A program made the position numbers and the translations under genes. 64,000 nt of DNA from Apostichopus japonicus (taxonomy: Eukaryota; Echinodermata; Holothuroidea; Aspidochirotida; Stichopodidae), in NCBI RefSeq assembly GCF_037975245.1, contig NC_092567.1, positions 23,025,376 to 23,089,375 of the forward strand, written 5' to 3'. Shown piece after piece: positions 47,850-60,200 of the stretch; the stretch's first letter is position 1, and each line of letters opens with the position of its first letter. The notes under the pieces were generated by a model. That model saw only the letters and a list, made by a program, of their open reading frames with translations, searched no databases and was not told the origin of the DNA.

Positions 47850-50240
47850 CATTGTACTGGTTTCAGTATAGGCTATTGACCTACATATATACACATATAT
47901 ATGCATTTACCACTGTGTAAAACCACACAAGTGTCGCCTGCATTAATTTAACATGATCTTTTCATGCTTCATGTTAACTGTATTGAAATATTTTGTTTTT
48001 AGTGCGGCACTTTTCATTAGTATTACCATCGTCAGATATGTAAGCTGTAAGCTTTGAAACATCATTCAACTAGCAGCCCCGCGCCAGACTAAGTTGCCAT
48101 GTAACCTCCTCCTTCGTTCATGCGTCTCCTATTCGTATGTCATGCCAGTGGCCACCCTAGACATGATACTCATGATAATCAATGGATACATTTGTATCAC
48201 AGTTTTGTATCAATTTTGCTGTAACTATGAAGACTACGAATGAAGACTGAAAAAGCCTCAAATTTATGACATCATGATTTTCACATCTTCTTAGAATGTA
48301 GCGAGTGTATCGACAGTGCTATGTGATGTCCTGCCTATTACACGTGTACATGCTGCATTACAAAATGTTGTGCAACTAGTACTGCTGTGTAGTATTAGCT
48401 GACACTGAAAGTTCTCATTGATGACAGCTACAGTAGATGGAGCAGACAATTTATATCCAGAGATTACTATATTTGAGAATATACTGAAATATGCATGGAA
48501 AGGAAATTTGTCATACCAATTCAAACTCACACGCCCCTCTGGATGATGAGTACATCTTGCAATCTCATATGCCGAGACTATCTGTCTTCATCGTGGGCAC
48601 AGACTGAAGCACCTACTGAGTCAAATCATAAATTTAAAACTAAAGTAAAAACAGAGAAAGCATTATTTAGCTAATGTACTTCTTTCAAGCTCCAAACAGC
48701 TTACAATGGTCTTTGACAACAAGCAATATTTCACAGTTTGTTCATTTCATGAATTACACTTAAATCTTAAAAACAATCAAACACTTCAAATGTGTCTGTC
48801 TATGCAGTTACATGTACATGTAAAACACAGTAGGATGGTGTGTTCAATTATGGCGCTCTTAAGACTTTGAACTGACAATGTTTAGTAAATTTGTCTAATT
48901 GATGCATAAGCTTATCTAGCTTTTGCGATGTGTTAACAACATGTATTCATATCTATATTTTATGTATTTTGAAAAAAAATTCAGTAGGCCTACATATATG
49001 GTAGTATGCAATGCTTAAAATATTGCCTATACTTGTATAGTACTGTGTTATACGTGTGCACTCTGCACTGACAGATACCGGTTGAACGTTATTTTTCAAA
49101 TGTCTACATACATGGCTTTAACTAAATGTTGAAAATGGCATACGTGAAAAGAGGAAATAATGTTTCTGTATTGTAAATGAATTAGAGAAATATTGTTTGG
49201 GTATTTTGAAGCACATTGACAAATTTGTTTAATCTATTTATCTTAACACATGCAAATTTTAAAGAAAGAAGTATTTGTTCGAGAGAAAAATTTAGTTTTA
49301 AAAGATGTGGAGGTAACTGAAAGTCTCACTATACATCACTTAGTGCAACATTATGCTTTTCATGTGAATTTCAGCCTATGAAAACTATTCAATGATCTGG
49401 ACTGCCTTTGATATGCTTTATCTGTGAGCCAATAATGAAATTTACATTTGTTGTTGTAAACAATTTAAGCTTAATTAGGTTCAAGTTGTTTCTATGAACA
49501 GGAGGCTAAAGAGATAAATGCCAAATTATTCAGTGTTTTTTAAATTTTAATTTGAAGATATTCCCAGGACCCTGACAGTACATGTACAAACAGCTCTGGG
49601 CTCTTTGCTGGGGACAATTCTCAAACTGGGGACAATACATAACAAATCTGGGACTGACTGAAATTTAGAATAACCCCACTGTGAAAAACACCTTTCTGAA
49701 AACAGAGGCTCAGGTATGGGGAAGCAATTAGTCCTTGCTTTCAACTACTAGCACTAGTGAGAACGACACATCATGTGTGGTGTCAAAAATTTTCATTAAA
49801 ATGTAGACTGTGCTACCGGTTTGGGGTGGAGGCGCAGTCGCAATGGTGATAAAACATTATTTGATAACTGCGTCTCCGGAGGCAAAGTGAGATTTCAAAT
49901 CGGCGGGGTATTCTATAGTTCCAAGGCTCAGCCATTTTCTGTTACTAATTTGTTTGTAGCTAAGCTAACGTTAGACACTTAGCCTAGCCTATGTTAGGCC
50001 TAGCGTTAGGCTACAGTAAGATAGACCAGGAGTTGACTCGAGTTTCACTGCTAGTGATCTTAAAATACCCCTTCAGATTATCACATAGATGCAGAGCTCA
50101 TCATTACCACACCACATGTTCTTCAAGTTCCCGTCCCAAGATTTTTATATGTAAGCTACGTTAGGTTATTCGTAGCCTATTTGTTGCTTAGATGGTGTGG
50201 CTACCGGCGCGCACCATTTGATTTGTTGATAGCGCACCTG
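47850..50240. other. Intergenic or intronic DNA without assigned genes
   Basis: AT-rich sequence with short (TA/CA)-rich stretches near 47883-47903 and no ORF with splice support. From about 49800 the sequence becomes richer in CpG (around CTACCGG, GCGCAGTCGC, GGCGGGG), which may mark a promoter region for the neighbouring first-exon candidate. Confidence 0.4.
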
Positions 50241-50248
50241 GCAACAAC

Positions 50249-50302
50249 ATGCATGGTTTTGGTTTCGCTGGGACTAGTTTTGCGACATTTTTAGGCAGGC
50301 AG
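50249..50302 (+). CDS. First-exon candidate, MHGFGFAGTSFATFLGRQ
   Basis: An ATG in the CpG-richer stretch opens 18 codons ending exactly at GGCAG|GTAAAC, a good phase-0 donor. On the other strand the same place offers ATG-CAT-GTT-GTT-GCC-AG|GTGCGC, so direction is not certain. Downstream exons were not identified. Confidence 0.3.
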
Positions 50303-51660
50303 GTAAACCACGAAAGTATGTCGGCTATGTACGAACACCAAATCAGACACTTTAATCTCCAATCATCATATTGTAACTAATTTAAAGCTGTGGGAATTGG
50401 CGAAATGAAGGGATCGATGTGTAGGCGGTAATATAGTAAGAGGGGATGAGGCGGGGTGTACAGCATTGATATGGGAGATTCCCCTCGCTGATTTCAACAG
50501 TTCCTATCTTTCAATGTTTTACAGAGTTCATAACAAGTATAGTATGATATGCACCCAGGGGCATTCTTAGAGGGGAGGCGGATGTCACACCACCAGTGAA
50601 ATAACAAGTTGGCTCCATATCGTTGCCCAGTCGGTCCCAAACTTGGCGCAGAATTGAGCGTGGTCTTACATGTGAAAACGTCAGAGTAATAAAATAAACT
50701 GAAGTTCGAAAACAACACCATGCTCTCTGCTTCTTCAAAGACTAAGAATATATTTGGCTAGCAAAAATTACAAAATGCCAGAGCTTCCTATTGGCTTTGA
50801 GACGTAACAGGCCTAGCAGTCACACATCACCGTGTAAATAAAAATATAAAATAATAAACAATATGTATCTTTGAGACAATCATCATCACACTCATTGTCA
50901 GTTTTGGAAGAAGTTTTATTTGAATTCCAAGTGAAATTTATAGTATGATACTTCATGACAAATGTTTTTAATTCAAGAGTAAACTTAAAATGGTAGCCTA
51001 CCGATCATTAAAAATATATGGTTGGTTTTCAGTGTTCAAATTCCCTACAAATTCTTCTAATGTTACTTTTATGATACAAGATTGACATTATACCTTTCTG
51101 GTAAGAAGTAACAAACTATTGCAACTACTATGCAATATTGTATACTCAAATAAATTGGATATTGTAAAATTATCTGTGGCAGCTTGCTAGTGACATTCCT
51201 TTACTCATCTCCCACACACACACACACACACTCCACCCCTCCCCCTTCCAAGCTTCCACACATCTTCAAAGTCCCAAAGTTAACTAACACTTCATTCTCC
51301 AGCATCGATAACAGTTTCAATAACAATAATGAATTGCATCTTTTTGAGGACTGCCACCTGGAGTTCTGCCACCTTGCAAAACTGGCATCGTATTTATACT
51401 CACAACTTTTCACAAGCAATCTTAAATACTGTATGTATGTTTTTCTACCATTGGCAGTACAATCTATCAACTCCACATCATATTTTTTTTACTTCAGGAA
51501 GGTATTAAATTTACAGATCCCTAGTTGGATGTTATTACAAGTCTTTTTACAAGTATATGAATGATTTAAAAGAAAACATTGTTAATGCATCTTGTTACAT
51601 TCATAACATTTCTCGCCTTAATGTGGGAAATTCCCCAAACCTCTATTATACATCTATATT
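50303..51660. other. No gene assigned; 3' flank of the zinc-finger gene
   Basis: Contains a (CA)n microsatellite (about 51212-51231) and overlapping ORFs on both strands near 50494-50738 without splice support. The first AATAAA on the minus strand that I see below the zinc-finger stop is at 50915-50920, about 760 bp away. Confidence 0.4.
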
Positions 51661-51682
51661 GTTTATAGTTTCTTTCATGATT

Positions 51683-52913
51683 TCAAATTTCCAGCTTGAC
51701 AAATACCCAGGTGTCATCAGGTGTTTGACTTCTCTCTGGCTGTTTCGAGCTCTGGTTTGTAGAACATGCTTCGTCAGAATAGCTGCACTGGTTTATCATC
51801 TCGTCTGTATGTTTTTGTTCATGCAGTTTACGGCCTTGAGAGGAACAAAATTGTTTGCCGCAGTGTCCACACTGATAAGGCTTCTCTCCAGTATGTTTTC
51901 TTTCATGTACCTTCCAATCCCGGGTCGCAACAAATGCTTTGTCACAGTAACTACATTGATACGGCCTTTCTCCTGTATGTGTCCATTCATGTTGCTTCTG
52001 ATTCCGGAATGAAACGAATGCTTTGTCACAGTGTTTGCACTCATAAGGCTTTTCTCCTGTATGTGTTCTTTCATGTTGCTTCAACTTGTCCTTCCTGGAA
52101 TATGCTTTGTCACAGAGGCTACATTGATAAGGCATATTACCCGTATGTGAGTACTCATGATGGTTCAAACCCTGATTTGTCAAAAATGATTTATCACAAT
52201 AGCTACATTGATAAGGTTTCTCTCCTGTATGCTTTCTTTCATGTTGCTTCAAATTCCGGCTTGCGGTAAATGCTTTGTCGCAGTGGCTACACTGGTAAGG
52301 CTTCTCTCCTGTATGCTTTCTTTGATGTTCTTTGAAACGACCATATACTGAGAATCCCCTATCGCAGTGACTACATTGGAAAGGCATATCTCCTGTATGC
52401 GTTCTTTCGTGATGTTTCCAACCCTGAAACGACGAAAATGATTTATCACAACGGTTACATTGATGGGGCTTGTCTCCCTTATGTATTCTTTCATGTCGCT
52501 TCCAATTCCATTTAGCAGCAAAGGTTTTGTTACAGTAACTACATTGATAAGGCTTCTCTCCTGTATGTGCTCTTTCATGTTGCTCCAACCTGTCCTTTCT
52601 AAGATATCCTCTGTCACAATAGCTACACTGGTAATCCAAAGGCTTCCCTCCTGTATGTATTCTTTCATGTCTCTTCATTAATAAACGTTGTGCAAATGTC
52701 ATATCACAGTAGCTACACGGAAAAGATTTTTTCCCTGTATGTGTTTTTTCATGTTGCTTCCAGTTTTGGGTCACAGCAAATGCTTTGTCACAGTAGCTAC
52801 ACTGAAAAGGTTTCTCTCCTGTATGTGTTCTCTCATGTAATTTCAAACCATAAGCTCTAGTAACTTTTTTATCACAGTAGCTACATTGATAAGTCATCTT
52901 GCCTGGGTGTATC
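51683..52913 (-). CDS. C2H2 zinc-finger protein (13 intact fingers), last exon
   Basis: The ATG-initiated frame is 404 codons (ATG at 52897, stop ending 51683). Fingers follow the C-x2-C-x12-H-x3-H pattern with TGEKP-type linkers, starting YQCSYC at residue 3 and repeating about every 28 residues. Thirteen are complete; fingers 3 and 4 are joined by a longer GGKPLD linker. A 14th unit near the end (QCSYSDEAC...) has lost zinc ligands (Cys to Ser, His to Pro). No KRAB, BTB or SCAN domain is seen. Such arrays bind DNA in the nucleus, usually as transcription regulators; the target is unknown. Upstream of the ATG the frame is open for six more codons as a linker remnant (IHPGK), to a TCAG acceptor at 52914, so translation probably begins in an upstream exon. 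Confidence 0.92.
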
Positions 52914-53137
52914 CTGAGTTGTGTTTATTTTACTGGACTGACTGTATACATCAACGTCACCTTATTTGTTCCTTCTTCTGTCAGTATTGTATTCTCATCA
53001 GAGAGACCAGCAATCAATTGAACCATCCTCTAAACTGATTAATACATGATGAGCTGAGTGAGGTCAACTACTCCCAAGGTATTTGCTTTCTTTGATTTTT
53101 TCTTCTTCTTCTTCTTCTTTTTCTTTTCTAAATACAC

Positions 53138-55554
53138 TTGCTGGGTGTCCAAGAAATCCTGAAATGAAGAACAATAAATAAAATGTTGTCAACACAGTGC
53201 AGGGATCCTCAATAGGCGGCCACTTGACCAATCCCAAAAAGGTTTTCTACCTGGCCTGTGCAAAGAAATTGACCCACCATCTTGTACTAAACGTGTATGT
53301 GGAACCAAAAGGCCTGATAGGTTTCATCCCTCTACTGACAAAACATGCACATTGCACAACATACCACTTGGATTTTGTTTTACAAGTGCATTTGCACCAA
53401 CCCATGGGTTTTCTCTGGTCCTCCACTGCTCATATAAAATAAATAGAGAGCCTCTCCCCTCCCATAGCAATTACCCTAAGAGGATTAAAGAAAATGGAAA
53501 ACAGGCAGCATATGTACAAAAGATTATCCTTTCAAAGTCTGGGGACATACCCTGAAGAAAGTAAACATCAAATACAGAATGTTCCACTGAAACATTCCAA
53601 AGAAATTCTGTTGGTGACCTTTTGAGCAAAAGTACTTGAAAACATTTAATGTAACACTGCAGACAATAAATATTTCAAGTTTTGACCAATTCTCAATGGA
53701 CATGATCAGCAAGATTCTTGCACTAATGCAGACCTGTTTGCAAGATTTTCATACTCTCCCTGGACCTGACATGAACTTTGACCTTCAAAGAAAACATTAG
53801 ATTTCTGGTATACACTAAGCAGAATTACCATGTAAAGTATGAAGTTCATGAAACCTTTACTTAAATTAGAGTTATCATGTCTACAGGGCTTTCAGATTTT
53901 GACCACTGTTGACCTTTGACCTCCACAGAAATCAATGAGAAGAAAAACACTGTGAGGGTGATAGTAATGGAATATTTGGGATCAATACTGACGATCTTTA
54001 AATGGTATGAGAATGCATTACAAAGAAAACAATGCGCTTTGTACTCAACATAACTCAGTGTGCAAATCATTTGCATTGGTTGGCTATATATATATTAACT
54101 ATTTCAATAATTGTTATCATTCTCCTCTCATCTCATGGTGTCTTACACTATGGGAGGCCTTGAGCCAACTACACTTTTTGTATTAAAGTCTCATATATGC
54201 CCAGCTGAGATATATTCCACAATTCTGAGAGGTGTGTTGAAAGACTTCTTACTTTTCTGATGTGTTGAATTGATTGGAAGATTATCATTTGACTGTGTAC
54301 TTTGCAGTACTTTGCAGTATAATTGGAGTTAACAGTACATTATGACTGAAGCTCCGATAAAAACACTCAAAGTATGGGAATGGATGGCCACCTATTAAAG
54401 GCATTGAAGACTCGCCCCAAACCGCGTGCGACCATCTGAAAAAGTTAACTTTCTGTTGCTTGCAAGTGACATTTTGTTCGTGTCGCTACAAAATGCAGAC
54501 ATTAATGAAATGTGATACCTTAATTGTTATCTTTAGCTGGACCTGAGATGTCCATCACTGTATCGTTTGTATACTGTAATGTGGGTATTGACCGCAGCTG
54601 TGTGTACTGACTGTACACTATAGTATAGTGTCTAATTACCAACGGTAGCAAGCTGCGTGTGTGCGTATTTTCTGGGATCGATGGTGGTGTTTAACACTTC
54701 TGTTACACCTCATCCGAAACTAGGTCAAATTACTGGCATTAGACGTTTCTTTTTGCGCGAGTCTTCACACCCTTTAATGCCCTATACAATTGGCAAAATT
54801 AAACTAAGATGAGTAAGAAATGACCACCTTTTCTTTCCTTGTTTTGTTAATTAATGTAACAAATCTGTTGACTTGGAGATATCTGACTTGACCTAGGTAA
54901 TCCCATGTGGAAGTGCCAACAACTGGACTTGTAACCTAATGTTGTTAGTCTTCACCATTGCCTAACAAGGCTAAAAAGTAACATTACTCCTAGTTACTTT
55001 GAGTTTGACCACATCTGACTTAAGGCTTTGACCTAGGCCACAGTATGGTTGATTTGGTGCAACCTCTGTATCATCTAGAATGTTCTTAAAACACAGTTAA
55101 CATTAAGAAGTTACAGTAAGGCTCAATTCACTTAAAATAATTAGTAATGGTATGCACTTTCTAGACAACGTAGGTCTAACGCTAACTAAATGTAAGTGGT
55201 CACACAAACAGTATCAGCACAGCACAAATGTGCAAAGTTGGGAGTTGTTGTGGAACTAGTCTTGTGATCGTATTCTGTTGCTGACCAGTTTCACCTTGTT
55301 ACTTACATATGCTTCTTCTTTTGTAATGGTTTCTCGTTTTATCGTAGAAACTCCTTATCTTTTGATATCTGTGTTGCAAGACAAAGGACAAACGGTGTGG
55401 GGCAATTTAGGCCTCGGAACAAGAACGGATGCGAGCCCGTCAAAATATAGACGGAATAATATACAAACCGAAATCTATAGAACGCCGAATGTCTCCCAAC
55501 GGCTGCAACTCACCGAATTTCTGTGTTGCAGCAATTTACTTCATACATCTTCAT
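53138..55554 (-). CDS. Proposed upstream exons of the zinc-finger gene
   Basis: Exon 1 would be 55514-55554, ATG-AAG-ATG through NCCNTEI, ending TTCG|GTGAGT (strong donor, phase 2). Exon 2 would be 53138-53158 (21 nt), after a TTCATTTCAG acceptor, with a weaker AA|GTGTAT donor, also phase 2. Both phases fit the last exon's start at 52913, giving a frame through RISWTPSK to IHPGK. An alternative is a longer exon 2 reading DFLDTQQVYLEK and then a poly-Lys tract encoded by the TTC-rich stretch at 53098-53130. The phase fit is suggestive only. Confidence 0.3.
53160..54390. other. Likely intron of the zinc-finger gene
   Basis: No ORF with splice support. Stretches such as TTTGACCACTGTTGACCTTT (53897-53916) look like an old interspersed repeat. 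Nothing else assignable. Confidence 0.35.
54395..54777. mobile_element. piggyBac-like MITE, copy 1
   Basis: The element is 54399-54773 (375 bp), flanked by TTAA on both sides (54395-54398, 54774-54777). The termini AGGCATTGAAGACTCGC and GCGAGTCTTCACACCCT are imperfect inverted repeats of 17 bp (14 matches). TTAA target duplications are the hallmark of piggyBac-type transposition. No coding capacity, so it would depend on a transposase from elsewhere. Confidence 0.75.
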
Positions 55555-56680
55555 AATCAATACAGATATTCATGTTTTTACTAAAAGGCCAAGTCTGGGC
55601 AGCCGTCGCGACTTACTGGTGGTTTAAAAATAGGATGCCCTCTACTTTCATTCAATCCTATATGACGGTTATAATGCAATTGACTTTATATACATTTTTA
55701 TTGAACTAACGATATTATCTCAAAATGAGGTAAAAGTTATTCTGGCTTACTAAAATTACCCACTTTGCTATACAAGGTGAGCACTCAGCCTCACCTTTGC
55801 CGTGCATGTCTCCCCGTATAACTGACTGTACCTAAACATGGCTTTAAAGGTTATTACGTCGGTTATGAATGAATGAACGATATAACTTTGCTAGCAATAA
55901 TTATGCAATATAAAGAAAAATAACCTGGTAAACTAGAAGATTATGGGGTAAAATTTGAAAAAGATTTAGATGAATTTAGAAAACAAATGCATACAATGAA
56001 AACAAAATGCAAAGAAGAGATGATTAATTCCTGTAGATTGGTTCAGCTTGGAAGGCAACATGTCGTGGATGATGTACGTCACACACAGCAACCAAAAATG
56101 GTAGCCAAATGGGAGGGAAGGGGGGTGGGGGTTGACGGGGAGTGGGGTTGAACAGAGGTGCAGGAATCCACTATTCTGAGATGCATGGACGCACAATAAA
56201 AGATTATCCCAGTGAGCAAACTGGGGGTATTGTGGAGAGGGGGTGAGTGAAGGGAGGAGAGGTATAAAGGATAAGACGGCCGACTGGTAGCTCGAACTGG
56301 TGACAACCTTTGTGGTAAGTTGAGGCCGTTGAGAGATACGTGTTCGGCATTGAACACTTTAAGGTCTCAACGTGTTTTTTCTTGTTGTTCTTCTTCTCCT
56401 TCTCCTGTTTTTTCACTCAGTCTTAAACTTTAAGATTTTGGCCTCGTTTTTTTTTTCTGATTCTTCTTGCATCCGGTAGAAGATGCCGTCTTAGATGTGA
56501 TCGGATGTGTTGAGATATGGGGTGGAGGTCATTTTTTTTACTTAAAACGTGTCATTCTAATAACCACAACAGTGATTGCACAATTAGAGTTGAAAGTTGC
56601 TTTTCATTTTGTCCCTTCGGCCAGACAGAAAACAACACTGTCATTGAATACCTTGACATCAAACTTAGCATTAGTTAGGC
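54780..56680. other. Spacer between MITE copies
   Basis: Holds the proposed first exon of the zinc-finger gene (55514-55554, minus). A 92-codon plus ORF (55278-55556) overlaps it and is probably a shadow. A purine/G-rich stretch lies around 56110-56160. No other gene recognised. Confidence 0.4.
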
Positions 56681-56684
56681 TTAT

Positions 56685-57052
56685 AGGCATTGAAGACTCT
56701 CCCCAAACCGCGTGCCGCCATCTTTAAAAAGTTAACTTTCTGTTGCTTGCAAGTGACGTTTTGTTCGTGTCGCTACAAAATGCAGACAGCAATGAAACGT
56801 GATACCTTGTTATCTTTAGCTGGACCTGAGATGTCCATCGCTGTATCGTTTATACACTGTGATGTGGGTATTGACCGCAGCTGTATGTACTGACTGTACA
56901 CTGGTGTCTAATTACCGACGGTAGCAAGCTGTGTGTGTATTTTCTGGGATAGATGGTGGTGTTTAACACTTCTGTTACACCTCATTCGAAACTAGGTCAG
57001 ATTACCTGCATTAGACGTTTCTTTTTGAATTTTTCGGGAGTCTTCACACCCT
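56685..57052. mobile_element. piggyBac-like MITE, copy 2
   Basis: Same family and orientation as copy 1 (AGGCATTGAAGACTC ... GAGTCTTCACACCCT, 368 bp). The flanking TTAA sites have decayed to TTAT and TTGA, so this insertion is older or was altered. It ends about 105 bp before the RPL39 transcription start. Confidence 0.7.
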
Positions 57053-57157
57053 TTGAATCAGCATACCATTACCAGACACAAATGTTGAATTCGAAATGAC
57101 TCTTCGGGGCCACGGTGGTAACTCTCTGTTGCTCATTCTGTTAAATTCCTAAGTGCG

Positions 57158-57204
57158 CCCTCTTTTATCTGATACTACATCGGTTCGAGTACGAAGCAAA
57201 AATG
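57158..57204 (+). promoter_or_regulatory. RPL39 5' TOP start and exon 1
   Basis: CCCTCTTTT at 57158 fits a 5' terminal oligopyrimidine start, typical of ribosomal protein mRNAs and linked to growth-dependent translation. About 44 nt later AAAATG|GTAATA supplies the start codon exactly at a donor site, so exon 1 contributes only the initiator Met. The TSS position is inferred from the TOP tract. Confidence 0.65.
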
Positions 57205-60200
57205 GTAATAAATGAAACAAGAAACTTAAATTTTTTGGTTAGAAAATGACGCTCAGTTGTATGGATATTATTTAAACTAATTATTAAATTCCCACTCATG
57301 TACTTTGATATTGCGGATGACTTCTCACACTCTTGATTTTTAATGATTTTCAATCGAGTTGTACGTCCCATTGTGAAACTGTGTGATGTACCAGTTACAT
57401 AGCGGCTTAGGATAACGTTAGGTCTCATGAACATCTTTTTAGGCGTAGACCCGACATATTACTTCTTATATGGCATATAAATGTGGTTTGGTACAGTGGT
57501 TGCAAAGTAAGAAAGAACATGTAATTCGTACCAGTACAAACGAGACTTGTCGATCAGTTTCCTTGGCTTTCATTGAACTATCCATGTAACATATCGTGTA
57601 CTTCATCACTGTTAACCCAGTTGCGCGAAATTTAGAATATATGCCACATGTTGAAAGTAAGCTAGGGCTTCTCAATTTATAGCAGTTGTCAGTTAAGTGT
57701 AGATCTGTTATTATGGTGAAAGTGCAACAATTTGCCACATTTAACTGTTTGGGCAATTGAATGATATGAAAATTTAAATATTTTGATCTTTGCCTACATT
57801 CCTTATAACCCTTTGCCCATATGGAAAGAATATTTAGCTAGGCTGTATAGAATTACATGATTTATGACTCTGTATCTACTTTATAATAGACAATGCACTG
57901 AATTCACATTAATAGGGAATTTGTGAGGTAGTTAGGCTCATTTACCAGGAGTATTTGGGTGTTCCCTTTGCAAACAATACCAGCAATTATGATTGCTGGA
58001 AAATCAGCAAAGCTTTCCAATCCCCAGACGGTGTGATAGAATGCTTTTAATACTGCATCCCTTATTCTAGACATCCTCTCTGAAGAAGATTGTGCATTTC
58101 TTTCAACTGCAAACATGAGCATCCTCTCCAAAGTATATAATCAAAATTTATATCGTTAAATTAATAAAGAGAAAGACCCTAACATTCCTCATACATATGA
58201 TGCAATATTTTCTTCAGTTGTCAAAAGGGCTAGTAGTAATGCCAACACTTAGACATTACATTCTTCATCCTTCTTTTTTATAATTTTCTCATCAAGTTTG
58301 TTACGATTAAAATGTTTTTCAGTTTCCAGTTGGTGTTTTACAATATAAAGGATTGTCATTGTTTGTCCTTTAACCTGTTCACATTATGACATCTCATATT
58401 ATTTATTCTTCTCATTTAATGAAATTTCTATTCATCAAATGTTTTTTTCTTCCAACCATGTTACTCTTTCCAGCCGTCTCACAAATCATTCAAGATCAAG
58501 CAGAAGCTGGCTCGAAAACAGAAGCAGAATCGGCCAATCCCTCAATGGATCAGACTGAGGACTGGAAACACCATCAGGTAATATTCGACAAAAAGAAAAA
58601 GAGCAAAAATTCCATCATAGCTTCTATTATTATGACTTTTCATTTTCATATATATAAAACTAGTATAAATAGCAAATATTTATATAAAGGGTAACAAAAA
58701 CCTATCAAATATCAAAAACGAAACAGCATGTGATAAATAAATTAAGATATATGTATAAATAGTAAGTAAAGATTCTTAAAAGGGTTAACACATTAAATGA
58801 ATAAAAAGTGACTGAAATTTATATTAAAGGTTCAAATAATCAGACTGGATGAATATGAGAGTACAATAATGGAAGAATTTCCTGTACAGCTGAATTCTGT
58901 ACTTTGGCAAGATATTCGGATTTATGAGGCTGCTGCTGGATTCAATCAAAACACCTGTAAGTGGGACATGCAATGGGTGATTGTGACAAAATACTAGTGT
59001 TTACACGGGTCCAAAAATCGGGAACCGGGTACCCGAGGGCCGTTACCTGTCGGGTATCCGGGTACCCGGAAAAAATTGTTTACCCTCGTGTATCACGATT
59101 TTCAAGAAATTACATATTGGATGATGTAATAAATGCATTATATCTCTACTGACAATGTTTTCATGTTCAAATACGTAGGTGTAAGATAAGGTATAAAACC
59201 TCCCTCAATAATTTTTATTTGCCTCTGTTTCATTCATTAACTTGTTAATAAATTAATTATTTAATTATACTTAGCATTACTACTAACATCGCAATGCCGC
59301 CGCTGCTTATGCTAGCTTGTGCACGTCTATTGGATCAAACCATATAAATAACTAAGTTAGCTCTTAAACAGTTTTTAATACTACCTCTATCTATTATACA
59401 GGCCCAGGGTTCGCATTAGCCGCGAGATTGTGCGATTCGCGCAATTTGATCGCATTTGGAATAAACGATTATTAAAAAGCCACTTGCGATTACTATTTTT
59501 TAGTTATCCTGTCTATAATCCATAAACATCGCGTAAAATTTCTTGTCAGCCTTTCCTTCTTAGAAATAAAGGAATGAATAAATAATAATTTCTTCCACAT
59601 GGTAGCCTAACACCACACTAAGTCAATGAAAAATCTAGCTAAGCCTAACCATCTGTTTATTTGCTGGAGTTGTGACGCAGTTATAAGACATCCATGGAAT
59701 ACTTTCGTTATTGCTGTTACGTTCGACCACATGGTTGCCTAGCACCACACTAAGTCAATGGGGGTAGTCTAGCCTAGCCATCTGTTTATTAGCTGAAATT
59801 GTGACGCAGTTATAAGATGTCTATGGAATCTTTCGTTATTGCTGTTATCTTCGAACACATGGTAGCCTAACGGCACACTAAGTCAATGAGAAATCAGCCT
59901 AACCATCGGTTTGCAATTTTTTTTTTTAAACAATCACACTTTGCGTATGATTCGGGTAATAAATTAGTAACTGGGTAGTATCGCGTCGAGCGGGCCCCTT
60001 CGTTATTGCTGTTATCTTCGACCACATTGTAGCCTAACACCACACTAAGTCAATGGGAAATCTGCCTAACCATCAGTTTGCCAATTTTTTTTTTGTTTTT
60101 TTTTTTGAAATCACACTTTGCTTAGGATTCGGGTAATAAATTAGGAACCGGGTAGCATCGCGTCGGGGGGGTACCCTGGTACCCGGATAACCCGTGCAAA

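Noticed and set aside
51557-52269. Long plus-strand ORFs opposite the zinc fingers
   Set aside because: They are shadows of the repetitive finger-coding strand; the minus-strand frame has unmistakable C2H2 motifs.
55278-55556. 92-codon plus-strand ORF
   Set aside because: It overlaps the proposed zinc-finger first exon on the other strand and shows no domain or splice support.
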